Assembly: GCF_042684665.1 (NCBI RefSeq)
Contig: NZ_JBHULY010000019.1
Location: 1 to 64,000, forward strand
Direction: 5' to 3'
Origin: Jejuia rubra
GTDB lineage: Bacteria; Bacteroidota; Bacteroidia; Flavobacteriales; Flavobacteriaceae
Length of the DNA: 64,000 nucleotides
Below are positions 51,929 through 60,880 of the stretch, one piece after another. The first letter of the stretch is position 1. The number at the start of each line of letters is the position of its first letter. A model generated the notes under the pieces. That model was not told the origin of the DNA. It was given only the letters and a program-made list of their open reading frames with translations, and searched no databases. A program made the translations under genes and the position numbers.

Positions 51929-53140
51929 ATGAAACACGCCTTTTTAATCCTAGTTTTAGCATCTCTAGTTATTTCATGCGATGATTCGAAGCAATATGAA
52001 GGTAAATGGCGACTGGACCCCTTAAGGCTTAAAAACAATGAATTAGATTATCCATTCAGTATTTATGTTGAAAATGATTCTATTAAATTCAATTATTGGT
52101 ATTTTGAACATTGGCACAAATTCCCCCTAAAAATTAAATCTAAAAAGCTATTATTCAATAGTTGGGAAATACCTGCAAACAAGTTAGAGGATACTATTTA
52201 CGTTAATAAAATAGCATATGTTAAAGATGAAAAGGATAGTGTTTTTAAATGGTGGTGGGACGACCCATTAATTAAGATAGAACTACCCAAAACAAATTCC
52301 AAATACTTTAAATTTGATAAAATAAATTCCACCGCACCTAATAGTTATTTGCATTACGGGAAACGTTTGGACAATAACGCCTTTAGTCTGCAACTAAATG
52401 GAAATCATTCTAAATTAACTGATTTACCAGAATTCTTGCATATCGGACATCACTACACTTACCATGAAGAACAAAGTCCTTTTCCAAGTAGTATTTTGTT
52501 CATCGACCAATCCACAGGCATGAAAGACCTAGAGTCAATATTATTTGAACACAAAAGGGTTAATCGCTTAAAAATCAGTTTTATAAATAATATCAGTATT
52601 AGTTATCAAGACTCCCTTGGACTATATTATGACTATGAATTATTAAATAAAAGACTACCTCCTTTCAATGAAAATGATACTTATCGTCCAGGACACTTGG
52701 CCAACATTCCACCACCTCCCCCGCCACCTCCATATTTCACGTTCTTCGGTGATCAAAAACCAGAGTTGCAATTCGTTCTATTAAAAAATGGCACTTTATT
52801 TCATGACAATAATCCCATTTCAACTTCAGAATTAAAAACACTGGCTAACTCGTGGGTAAAAAAGAAAAATGCCATTTTCAGTTTGTACGATTTGGAATCT
52901 ACTTTTGGGAAATTTCTAGAAATGACAGCCATCATTAATTCAGCTTATCAAAACGAAAGAAATACACTTTCAAAACGTAAATTCAATAAGCCTTTGAGTG
53001 ATTTAAATCGAGATGAAATGACGTCTTTAAAGCTAGAAATTCCGCTGTATCATGTGTGGAGTTATTCTATTCCCCATTACAATCATGTAGTTCAACAAAA
53101 AAATAATACGTTTGGTGTAAATCTCAGTGTTATCCATTAA
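51929..53140 (+). CDS. Lipoprotein with ExbD-like C-terminal domain
   Basis: A 403-residue lipoprotein (lipobox ASLVISCDDS, Cys about 17). The N-terminal third has KQYEGKWRLDPLRL, as in lipocalin-like proteins. A proline run (PPPPPPPP near 266) links to a C-terminal part (FVLLKNGTLFHDNNPIS, AIINSAYQNERN, LNRDEMTSLKLEIPLYH) that recalls the periplasmic domain of ExbD/TolR but lacks the ExbD membrane helix. Not named in any family I know. Confidence 0.6.
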   Translation: MKHAFLILVLASLVISCDDSKQYEGKWRLDPLRLKNNELDYPFSIYVENDSIKFNYWYFEHWHKFPLKIKSKKLLFNSWEIPANKLEDTIYVNKIAYVKDEKDSVFKWWWDDPLIKIELPKTNSKYFKFDKINSTAPNSYLHYGKRLDNNAFSLQLNGNHSKLTDLPEFLHIGHHYTYHEEQSPFPSSILFIDQSTGMKDLESILFEHKRVNRLKISFINNISISYQDSLGLYYDYELLNKRLPPFNENDTYRPGHLANIPPPPPPPPYFTFFGDQKPELQFVLLKNGTLFHDNNPISTSELKTLANSWVKKKNAIFSLYDLESTFGKFLEMTAIINSAYQNERNTLSKRKFNKPLSDLNRDEMTSLKLEIPLYHVWSYSIPHYNHVVQQKNNTFGVNLSVIH

Positions 53141-53174
53141 AAAATTCGTAATTTTCTGACGTTAAATACTCCAA

Positions 53175-56100
53175 ATGAAATACCTTTTAGCCCTCACTGT
53201 ACTGCTTTTATGTTCAATTAAAGTCATCGCACAAGACAAAATCCCCTTTATCGATTTAGACGACATTTACGAACAACTTTCCAGCGGTGATGAAGACGAA
53301 GATTATAGGAAAAATGTAGAACGACTCAACACAATTAGCAAGAACGATTCTTCGTATTGTGATGTTTTGGTGTCTAAATCCTATTATCTTCTAAATTCAA
53401 AGCAATACGACAAAGCCATTGCAACTATTGATGAAGGCCTTGGCATGGATTGCGACGGCGTCAACCTTTCCTTTTACATCAACAAAGGGTTAACCTTGAC
53501 CTTAATGGAAGAGTATACCAAGGCGGTTGAAGTTTATAAAACGGCCCTAAAAAGGTACCCAAAAAATGCAGAATTATGGTTCAATAAAGGCCTCGCACAT
53601 GAAAAAGCTGGTGAGTTGGAAAAGGCCATTAAAAACTACAAGGCCTCCATCCGGTTAAAGCCTACTTATGGCCGTCCGCATTTGCAACTGGGAAATATTT
53701 GCTACAAACAGGAGCGTATGACCCAAGCTTTGATGTGTTTTAATGTGTATTTACTTCTGATCATTGATGAGGACAATGCCTTTAGTATTTTACAATCGCT
53801 CAACAATGTTGTGGGGGATAGAAATGAGAATGAGGCCAATCCCGATTTTGAAATTTCTCCAGATGACGAGGCTTTTGATGAACTGGATTTAATTCTGAAC
53901 AATAGGATAGCGCTCAACAAGAAATATAAAACCGGCCATAGGATTGAAATTGCATTGACCAAACAAAATCATGCCTTATTGCAACAAATTGATGAGGTTG
54001 AGGGCAATGGTGGTTTTTGGGACCAAAAATATATCCCATTGTATAAATGGATTGCAGAAAACGATTTATTTGAAAATTTCATTTATACACTTTGTTATCC
54101 CATAGAAAATGAAAAGTACGCCAAGACAGTCAAAAGCAATGAAAAAGGTATAGTAGATTTTATTGGGAAGTTTTATGATAAATGGCGCGACATAATGAAA
54201 ACTGACCACCAAATGTTTGAGGGTGAAACCCAAGAAGTTGTTAATTATTACTTTAACAATTATACACAAGCTGTCGGGAAAATGAATGGAGAAACCTCAG
54301 TGGGCAAATGGTACATCTATAATGAAGATGGGCAGTTGTCTTCCGAAGGAAGTTATAACGAAAATGGCGAACGCGATGGAAAATGGATCTGGTACCACCC
54401 CAAGGGTGGCATTATGGAAACCGCAGTATATCAAAATGGTAAATTGAACGGTGAGAACCTTCACTTTTTTGAAAATGGCAAACCATATATCGTCACAACT
54501 TTCAAAGATGACGAGTTGGAAGGCGAGTATCTTCTTTATAATGAAAAGGGTGCCCTAATTGAAAAGAAATTTTTTAAGGTTGGTGAATTGGATGGCCTTT
54601 ACAAATCCTATTTTAAGGTTGGCGAATCTCTTTTAGAATGGCATATCCCTTATAAAAAAGGCGATGTGGAATCAATGGCCACCGAGTATTATGCCAACGG
54701 CGATGTGTATGCCGAAATCCCTTTTGAAAATGGTAAAAGACATGGCGTGGAAAAGAAATTCCATTACAATAAAAAACCATCTTCAGAAATCAGCTATGCC
54801 AATGGCGAATTAAATGGCCCCTATAAATTATACCATTCCAACGGTAATTTATGGAAGGAAGGCGTAAGCGCGGATAATTTTTACAACGGCCCCTTCAAAA
54901 TCTATTATAGAGACGGTACTTTAGAACGCGATCAGACCTATAATAAGGGCAACTTGGAAGGTGAGTCAAAATATTATGACAGGGATGGAAAATTGCACTA
55001 TGAATATCTGTATCGCAAAAGTGAAGTCATCGCTTATAAATACTTCGATAAGGAAGGCAATGTAATCAAAGAAGCGCGCAAAAAAGGAGGTGAATTTGAG
55101 TTTACGGGTTTTACCCCGCAAGGCATTAAATTATCCGAAGGAATTTATGATATCAAAGGTGGGAAAAAAGGCCTCTGGAAGTTTTATTCAAACAATGGAG
55201 TATTAACCAATAAAGGGGAATACGACGACAATAAAGCCATTGGCGAGCACATCAATTATCACAATAATGGTGAAATTAAATCCATAGAACAATATGTCAA
55301 TGATTCACTTTCGGGGTATTATGTAGGTTATCATCCCAATGGCCAAATGGAACAACAAGGTTGGTATAAAAAGAACCAGGCACAGGGAGAATGGCGGATT
55401 TATTATATGGATGGGACTTTGAAGGAAATCAACTTTTACCATAATGGGGAATTGCATGGTAAACAAGAGATTTTTGCGGTGGATGGCAAGCTTGAACGTA
55501 CCTATATCTACAAAATGGGAAAGTTATTTTCTGAAGTATATTTTGACGACCAGGGTAATGCTTTAGGCGAAATCAATTATCGCCCAAAGGAAAACGATTT
55601 TACATTAACCTATGTCTTCCCAAACGGAAAAACCGACATCACCGTAAATTATGTCAACGGCATAAAACATGGAAAGTATGCTAGTTATGATTACTACGGC
55701 AACATTTTATTGCAGGGCCAGTATAACAATGGTGAAATGGACGGTGAATGGACTTGGTACTACGCAAATGGCAATAAAAGTTTGGTAAAGCAATTTAGAG
55801 ATGGCACACTGCATGGAGAGTATCTAGACTACCATGATAATGGAAAACTGGATGAAAAACATATGTATGTTTGGGGTAAAAGAGAGGGCAAGTCGGTAGC
55901 CTATTTTGAAACCGGCGTACAATCCCATGAAACCAATTACGAATATGGCGAGCTCCATGGGAAAAAATTCTTTTACGATAGCTCGGGCAAATTACAACTT
56001 ATCCGTATTTATGAATATGGCAGACTAATTGGATACAGCTACTTGGACACTAATGGCAAAGAAGTGCCAATGATTCCTATTGAAAATGAAACTGGAAAAA

Positions 56101-56471
56101 TAAAAGCTTATTTTGATAATGGCAAAGTGTCACGCGAAATGGAATATAAGTATGGCGATCTGGTTGGCGTTTATAAAGAATACTACTACTCGGGACAGTT
56201 GGAAAGCGAGATGACTTACCAGGCAGATGAATTTGATGGCGTTTTGACCGCCTATTATGAAAACGGCAACAAAAAGGGCACCTATAATTATCAATACGGA
56301 GTGCTTCAGGGGCTAGTAACTAAATACCATGAAAATGGAAATTTGAAGGAAGAAATCAATTACGCAAACAATACCAGAAATGGGGCAACAAAGTACTACA
56401 ATGTCAATGGAAAATTGACCAAGGAGGAATATTATTTTAACGGTGATGTGTACAAATCCAAAACCTTTTAA
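53175..56471 (+). CDS. Large TPR and MORN-repeat exported protein
   Basis: 1098 residues. A signal peptide (1-19) is followed by TPR repeats at about 40-190 (YDKAIATIDEGL, YTKAVEVYKTALKRYPKNAEL) and a linker. Some 25-30 MORN/YwqK-type repeats run from about 370 to the end (pattern YxNGxxxG, e.g. YYENGNKKGTYNYQYG). Such repeats are seen in bacterial surface or periplasmic proteins of unknown function. The next gene starts one base after its stop. Confidence 0.85.
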   Translation: MKYLLALTVLLLCSIKVIAQDKIPFIDLDDIYEQLSSGDEDEDYRKNVERLNTISKNDSSYCDVLVSKSYYLLNSKQYDKAIATIDEGLGMDCDGVNLSFYINKGLTLTLMEEYTKAVEVYKTALKRYPKNAELWFNKGLAHEKAGELEKAIKNYKASIRLKPTYGRPHLQLGNICYKQERMTQALMCFNVYLLLIIDEDNAFSILQSLNNVVGDRNENEANPDFEISPDDEAFDELDLILNNRIALNKKYKTGHRIEIALTKQNHALLQQIDEVEGNGGFWDQKYIPLYKWIAENDLFENFIYTLCYPIENEKYAKTVKSNEKGIVDFIGKFYDKWRDIMKTDHQMFEGETQEVVNYYFNNYTQAVGKMNGETSVGKWYIYNEDGQLSSEGSYNENGERDGKWIWYHPKGGIMETAVYQNGKLNGENLHFFENGKPYIVTTFKDDELEGEYLLYNEKGALIEKKFFKVGELDGLYKSYFKVGESLLEWHIPYKKGDVESMATEYYANGDVYAEIPFENGKRHGVEKKFHYNKKPSSEISYANGELNGPYKLYHSNGNLWKEGVSADNFYNGPFKIYYRDGTLERDQTYNKGNLEGESKYYDRDGKLHYEYLYRKSEVIAYKYFDKEGNVIKEARKKGGEFEFTGFTPQGIKLSEGIYDIKGGKKGLWKFYSNNGVLTNKGEYDDNKAIGEHINYHNNGEIKSIEQYVNDSLSGYYVGYHPNGQMEQQGWYKKNQAQGEWRIYYMDGTLKEINFYHNGELHGKQEIFAVDGKLERTYIYKMGKLFSEVYFDDQGNALGEINYRPKENDFTLTYVFPNGKTDITVNYVNGIKHGKYASYDYYGNILLQGQYNNGEMDGEWTWYYANGNKSLVKQFRDGTLHGEYLDYHDNGKLDEKHMYVWGKREGKSVAYFETGVQSHETNYEYGELHGKKFFYDSSGKLQLIRIYEYGRLIGYSYLDTNGKEVPMIPIENETGKIKAYFDNGKVSREMEYKYGDLVGVYKEYYYSGQLESEMTYQADEFDGVLTAYYENGNKKGTYNYQYGVLQGLVTKYHENGNLKEEINYANNTRNGATKYYNVNGKLTKEEYYFNGDVYKSKTF

Positions 56472-56472
56472 G

Positions 56473-58389
56473 ATGCGTTTTTCAGCTTGGATATTAATGT
56501 TTATCGGTTTGATTACTTGGGGCCAAGAGTCCGAAGAATTTAAAAGATATAAAGATTTATATCCCAATGCCAATGCCGTTACCCTAAACAAAGAGACCAA
56601 GGTGACGATTACTTTGGATGCGGATGACGTCAACATCACCCAGGAATTTATCGAAGAGGATTTATATTTGGATGAAGGTGCCAGCCGTAACTCCAAGCGC
56701 TCTTTACACTTTTCATCCTTTTTTGAATTGGAGGATGTTGAGGCATCGTCTTTTGTGTTTTCCGATGGGAAATATAGGGAAATGGAAGTAAAGGAGTTTA
56801 AGGAAAAAGATGAAATGGACCAATCGTTTTACGACGATTCAAAATCGTTGAATTTTATTTTTCCAAACCTTCAAAAAGGCTCAAAATCACGATTAAAATA
56901 TTCAGAAAATGTTAAAAATCCTCGTTTTTTAAGTCCGTTTTACTTTGGGGACTTTTCACCTATTGTCAATAATAAAATTACCATCGTTGCCGATAAAAAT
57001 ATCAATTTAAAATTCAAGGAGTTTCAAACCCAAGATTTGGATATTAAATTCAATAAACAGGAAAAAAGAAACGCCATTATTTACACTTGGGAACTAAAAA
57101 ATATGGACAAGTTTAAATACGAATCCAACTCACCTACCTATAAAAAAATATTTCCGCACATTGTTCCAATTATCACCTCCTACAAAACTAAAAACAAAAA
57201 TGTGGATTTGGCCAATAAGGTATCCGACCTTTATAATTGGTACTATTCCATGGTAAAAGGTATCAATAAAGATGAACCCGATGCTGATTTGGTAAAGGTT
57301 GTGGAAGAATTGACAACTAATAAATCCAGTGATTTTGAAAAGGTAAAAGCCATATATTATTGGGCACAAAAAAACATCAAGTATATTGCCTTTGAATATG
57401 CTTTGGGAGGGTTCATACCCAGACAGGCCAATGATGTGTTTCAAAAGAAATATGGCGACTGCAAGGACAACTCCAGCATATTGTTCAAGATGTTGGAAAT
57501 TGCTGGTATTGAAGGCAACCTCACGTGGATAGGCACCAGAAGATTACCTTATAAATATGATGAAGTACCCACCCCTTTGGTGGACAACCACATGATACTG
57601 TCTTATACTGAAGGTGATGACACCTACTTTTTGGACGCCACGGGCAGGTTTATCCCTATAGATTATCCGACACCTTTTATCCAAGGAAAAGAAGCACTGA
57701 TTTCGCAAGGCGAAGACGGGTTTGTTATCAAAAAAGTACCCATAGTTCCTGCGGAAAAAAATGCTGTCATTGATGAAACAGTTGCTCACTTAGAAGGTGA
57801 AAATCTTGTCGGCATTTCAAAGGTTGACATTTCAGGATATAGAAAATTGGATTGCTTCGATGCATTGGAATACATGAATACCGATGAAAAGTTAAAGACC
57901 TTTTACATTAAACAACTTCAAAAAGGAAACAATAAATTCATAATCGACACCTTTACCGAAACCAACAAATACGATTACGACAAAAACTTAATTGTCAATT
58001 ACACCTTCAATATTAATGGTTATGCCAAAAAACTGGGCGACGAGATTTACATAAACCTCAACCTTAATAAGGAATTGAGTCCATACAGAATGAATGACGA
58101 CCGAACCAATGATCTTGAATACGAGTACAAAAACCGATTCAGCTATACCACAACATTCCATATTCCAGAGGGTTATACCATTGATTATATTCCTGAAAAC
58201 CTTTCGGTTAAAACAGACCTCCTTACCAGTCATATTGTTTACAACAATGAAGGTGGCTCCATCACTTATAAACATGACGTAGCCTTCAATTTTATCACCT
58301 TGACATTGGCCGAACAAAAGGAAATTAATCGCCTTGTAAAAAAAATCGAAAAGGCCTACAAAGAAGTTATCGTTCTTAAAAAAATATAA
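56473..58389 (+). CDS. DUF3857/transglutaminase-like exported protein
   Basis: 638 residues from MRFSAWILMFIG; an upstream ATG overlaps the previous gene. A DUF3857 beta-sandwich (about 40-230) precedes a transglutaminase-like core with an intact Cys-His-Asp triad: Cys330 in KKYGDCKDNS, His373 in LVDNHMILSY, Asp388 in FLDATGRF. A C-terminal beta-rich region follows. It is probably periplasmic. The substrate is unknown. Confidence 0.85.
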   Translation: MRFSAWILMFIGLITWGQESEEFKRYKDLYPNANAVTLNKETKVTITLDADDVNITQEFIEEDLYLDEGASRNSKRSLHFSSFFELEDVEASSFVFSDGKYREMEVKEFKEKDEMDQSFYDDSKSLNFIFPNLQKGSKSRLKYSENVKNPRFLSPFYFGDFSPIVNNKITIVADKNINLKFKEFQTQDLDIKFNKQEKRNAIIYTWELKNMDKFKYESNSPTYKKIFPHIVPIITSYKTKNKNVDLANKVSDLYNWYYSMVKGINKDEPDADLVKVVEELTTNKSSDFEKVKAIYYWAQKNIKYIAFEYALGGFIPRQANDVFQKKYGDCKDNSSILFKMLEIAGIEGNLTWIGTRRLPYKYDEVPTPLVDNHMILSYTEGDDTYFLDATGRFIPIDYPTPFIQGKEALISQGEDGFVIKKVPIVPAEKNAVIDETVAHLEGENLVGISKVDISGYRKLDCFDALEYMNTDEKLKTFYIKQLQKGNNKFIIDTFTETNKYDYDKNLIVNYTFNINGYAKKLGDEIYINLNLNKELSPYRMNDDRTNDLEYEYKNRFSYTTTFHIPEGYTIDYIPENLSVKTDLLTSHIVYNNEGGSITYKHDVAFNFITLTLAEQKEINRLVKKIEKAYKEVIVLKKI

Positions 58390-58400
58390 AATACAGCACC

Positions 58401-60365
58401 ATGAAAATTTTAAACCTACTATTTACTTTTTTGCTTATTTCAACATTTGCATTTGGCCAAAACGAGCTGTTTTTTAAGGATTATTCATGGGAAACTGAAC
58501 CAAATTATGCTGTTGATGAAGAGACTGAAGATGGCATTATCGCATTAAAGGATAAAATTGCCACGGAGTTTTATTTTGAAGACGATGGATTGGTAGAATA
58601 TTTTCTTGAACATCGTGTGCTTTGGTTAAACTCCGATGAGAAAATCGAAGCCTATAACAAAGTGTACCTGCCTTATAATGCCACTTCTGAGCTGGTGGTC
58701 AACAGAGCTCGAGTAATAACCAATGAAGGCCACATCATCGAGTTGGATGATAGTAAAATATTGACCTCCAAAGATGAAGAAACGGGTAGGAATTATAAAT
58801 TTTTCGCCTTTGAGGGCATCAACAAGGGTAGCATAATTGAATATTATTACGTAACCAAGCGCTACCCGAGGTATAGTGGCAATAGGTTAACGTTACAAAC
58901 AAGTTACAACAAGAAAAATGTAGAATTTGACCTCTTCGCTCCAAAAAATCTGATTTTTGAGTTTAAAACCTATAACGGTATTCCAGAGGTGGAATTGGAC
59001 ACGGTTCTCAAAGAAAAAAAGCACTGGAGTTTGAAAATTCCTAAACTAGAAGGTTTGAAAAAAGAGGAGGTTTCAGCATATGATGCCAGCAAGGGCATGG
59101 TAGTGTATAAGTTGGACCGAAATATTTATAGTAACGTAAAGGACATTTCTTCTTATAGCAAAGTAGCCCAAAACATCTATAATTTCTACTACGAAGAGGT
59201 AAGTGACAAAACTAAAAAACACTTGAAAAAGTTTATTGATGAGGCCACTGATAAAAAACAACTGGAAGGGGAAGCACTAATACGAAAACTAGAATTTTTT
59301 ATCAAAGGAAACATTTTTGTTACCGAAGGTGGCGCAGACAATTTGAAGGATTTGGAACAGGTCATCAAAAACAAAATTGCCAATGAGGCGGGTGTTTTGA
59401 AGCTTTATACTGCCCTATTCAACTATCTTGGTATTAAGCACGAAATTGTAATTACCAGCAATCGGCAGGATATTAAGTTTGACAAAAGTTTTGAGGCTAA
59501 TAATTTTCTAACCGACTTTCTGATTTATTTCAGTAAGCACAAAACTTATATGTCACCGTCTGCATTGGAGTCCCGTTATGGATACCCTCCTGCGAATCTA
59601 ACAGATAATTACGGCCTGTTTATCAAGGAAGTAAAGGTAGGAGATTTTGCCTCTGGATTGGGTAAAATAAAATATATTAAGCCCATTCCTGCGGAAAAAA
59701 CCGTGGATAAAATGGTATTGGATATTTCATTTGAAGAGGATAATATCGAAAATTGCAGGGTGAAATTAAATCGGTCTATGGAAGGCTATTATGGCATGTA
59801 TTTCCATCCCGTAATGCATTTGATTAAAGACGAAAACAAAGAAGAACTTATTGAAGGTTTTGCTAAGCAAATCCATGAGGACGTCAACATTACCAGTAAA
59901 GAAGTACGAAACTCAGACCCCGAACTTTTCGGCATCAAACCTATCGAGTTTGTGCTTGATTTTGAATCGGAAGCCTTTACTGAAAAAGCCGGAAGAAAAT
60001 ATTTGTTCAAAATAGGCGAACTTATTGGAAGGCAAATGGAAATGTACCAAGAAAAAGAGCGTGTACTTCCCGTTGAAAATGAATTTACACGAAGCTATTT
60101 CCGAACCCTTAATGTCACCATTCCCGAGGGTTATAAGATTGCAAACTTGGAGGACATCAATATCAAAAATTCCTTTTTGGAAGACGGCAAAGATATTCTG
60201 GTGTTTGATTCCTATTACGAATTAGATGGCAATCAACTTAAAATTACAGCGGACGAGCACTATCGCAAAAACATTATTGCAGTGGCCAATTATGAGGACT
60301 ACCGAACAGTCATCAACAGTGCCGCCGACTTTAATAAAATCGTTTTGATTTTTGAACCGATTTAA
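58401..60365 (+). CDS. DUF3857 protein with degenerate transglutaminase core
   Basis: 654 residues, signal peptide 1-20, DUF3857 domain at about 50-230, then a transglutaminase-like fold. Where the neighbour has GDCKDNS, this protein has NEAGVLKLYTALFNYLGI, and the catalytic Cys and His are not seen. It is therefore probably a non-catalytic partner of the neighbouring protein. It lies 11 bp after that gene and 5 bp before yraN. Confidence 0.8.
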   Translation: MKILNLLFTFLLISTFAFGQNELFFKDYSWETEPNYAVDEETEDGIIALKDKIATEFYFEDDGLVEYFLEHRVLWLNSDEKIEAYNKVYLPYNATSELVVNRARVITNEGHIIELDDSKILTSKDEETGRNYKFFAFEGINKGSIIEYYYVTKRYPRYSGNRLTLQTSYNKKNVEFDLFAPKNLIFEFKTYNGIPEVELDTVLKEKKHWSLKIPKLEGLKKEEVSAYDASKGMVVYKLDRNIYSNVKDISSYSKVAQNIYNFYYEEVSDKTKKHLKKFIDEATDKKQLEGEALIRKLEFFIKGNIFVTEGGADNLKDLEQVIKNKIANEAGVLKLYTALFNYLGIKHEIVITSNRQDIKFDKSFEANNFLTDFLIYFSKHKTYMSPSALESRYGYPPANLTDNYGLFIKEVKVGDFASGLGKIKYIKPIPAEKTVDKMVLDISFEEDNIENCRVKLNRSMEGYYGMYFHPVMHLIKDENKEELIEGFAKQIHEDVNITSKEVRNSDPELFGIKPIEFVLDFESEAFTEKAGRKYLFKIGELIGRQMEMYQEKERVLPVENEFTRSYFRTLNVTIPEGYKIANLEDINIKNSFLEDGKDILVFDSYYELDGNQLKITADEHYRKNIIAVANYEDYRTVINSAADFNKIVLIFEPI

Positions 60366-60370
60366 CCGTC

Positions 60371-60730
60371 ATGGCACAACACAATCAACTTGGTAAAAAA
60401 GGGGAACAACTGGCCGTAGACTTTTTAATAAATAACGGCTACGACATTATTGAGCAGAACTATCGCTTCGAAAAAGCCGAAGTAGATATTATTGCTCAAA
60501 AGGGAGATATTTTGGCCATCGTTGAAGTAAAAACACGATCCACAACAGACTTTGGCGACCCCCAAGATTTTGTGAAGCCAAATCAAATCAAAAATCTGGT
60601 CAAGGCCGTTGATGAATACGTTACCGTTAACGATTTAGATGTGGAAGTACGCTTTGATATTATTGCGATTGTGAAGGGCGACAAAGGATTCAACATTGAG
60701 CATTTGGAGGATGCTTTTTATCATTTTTGA
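60371..60730 (+). CDS. yraN: YraN/UPF0102 nuclease-like protein
   Basis: A 119-residue restriction-endonuclease-fold protein. The motif set GKKGEQLAVDFLINNGY, EVDIIAQKGDILAIVEVKTR (Asp...Glu-x-Lys) and VRFDIIAIV is typical of UPF0102. Biological role is unclear; a link to DNA repair or uptake is often proposed. It ends the 52-60 kb run. Confidence 0.9.
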   Translation: MAQHNQLGKKGEQLAVDFLINNGYDIIEQNYRFEKAEVDIIAQKGDILAIVEVKTRSTTDFGDPQDFVKPNQIKNLVKAVDEYVTVNDLDVEVRFDIIAIVKGDKGFNIEHLEDAFYHF

Positions 60731-60880
60731 TTCCGCTCTTTAAAGATTTGGCAAATTATGGTAGTTCTAAGAAAGACACTATTTTCCATTTTTGATCACA
60801 TTTCTAAATAGGTAACTTTTTTTGATGACATTTTATAAAATTTCAGATGTTTTAGTACATTGACTAAAAATCCATCACTT

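Noticed and set aside
53175..60365. Toxin-antitoxin system suggested by YwqK-type repeats
   Set aside because: No toxin partner is visible, and the protein has a signal peptide; the repeat name alone does not support it.
60860..60880. Extra seven codons before the serine hydrolase
   Set aside because: TTG start is unneeded; the ATG at 60881 begins the signal peptide.
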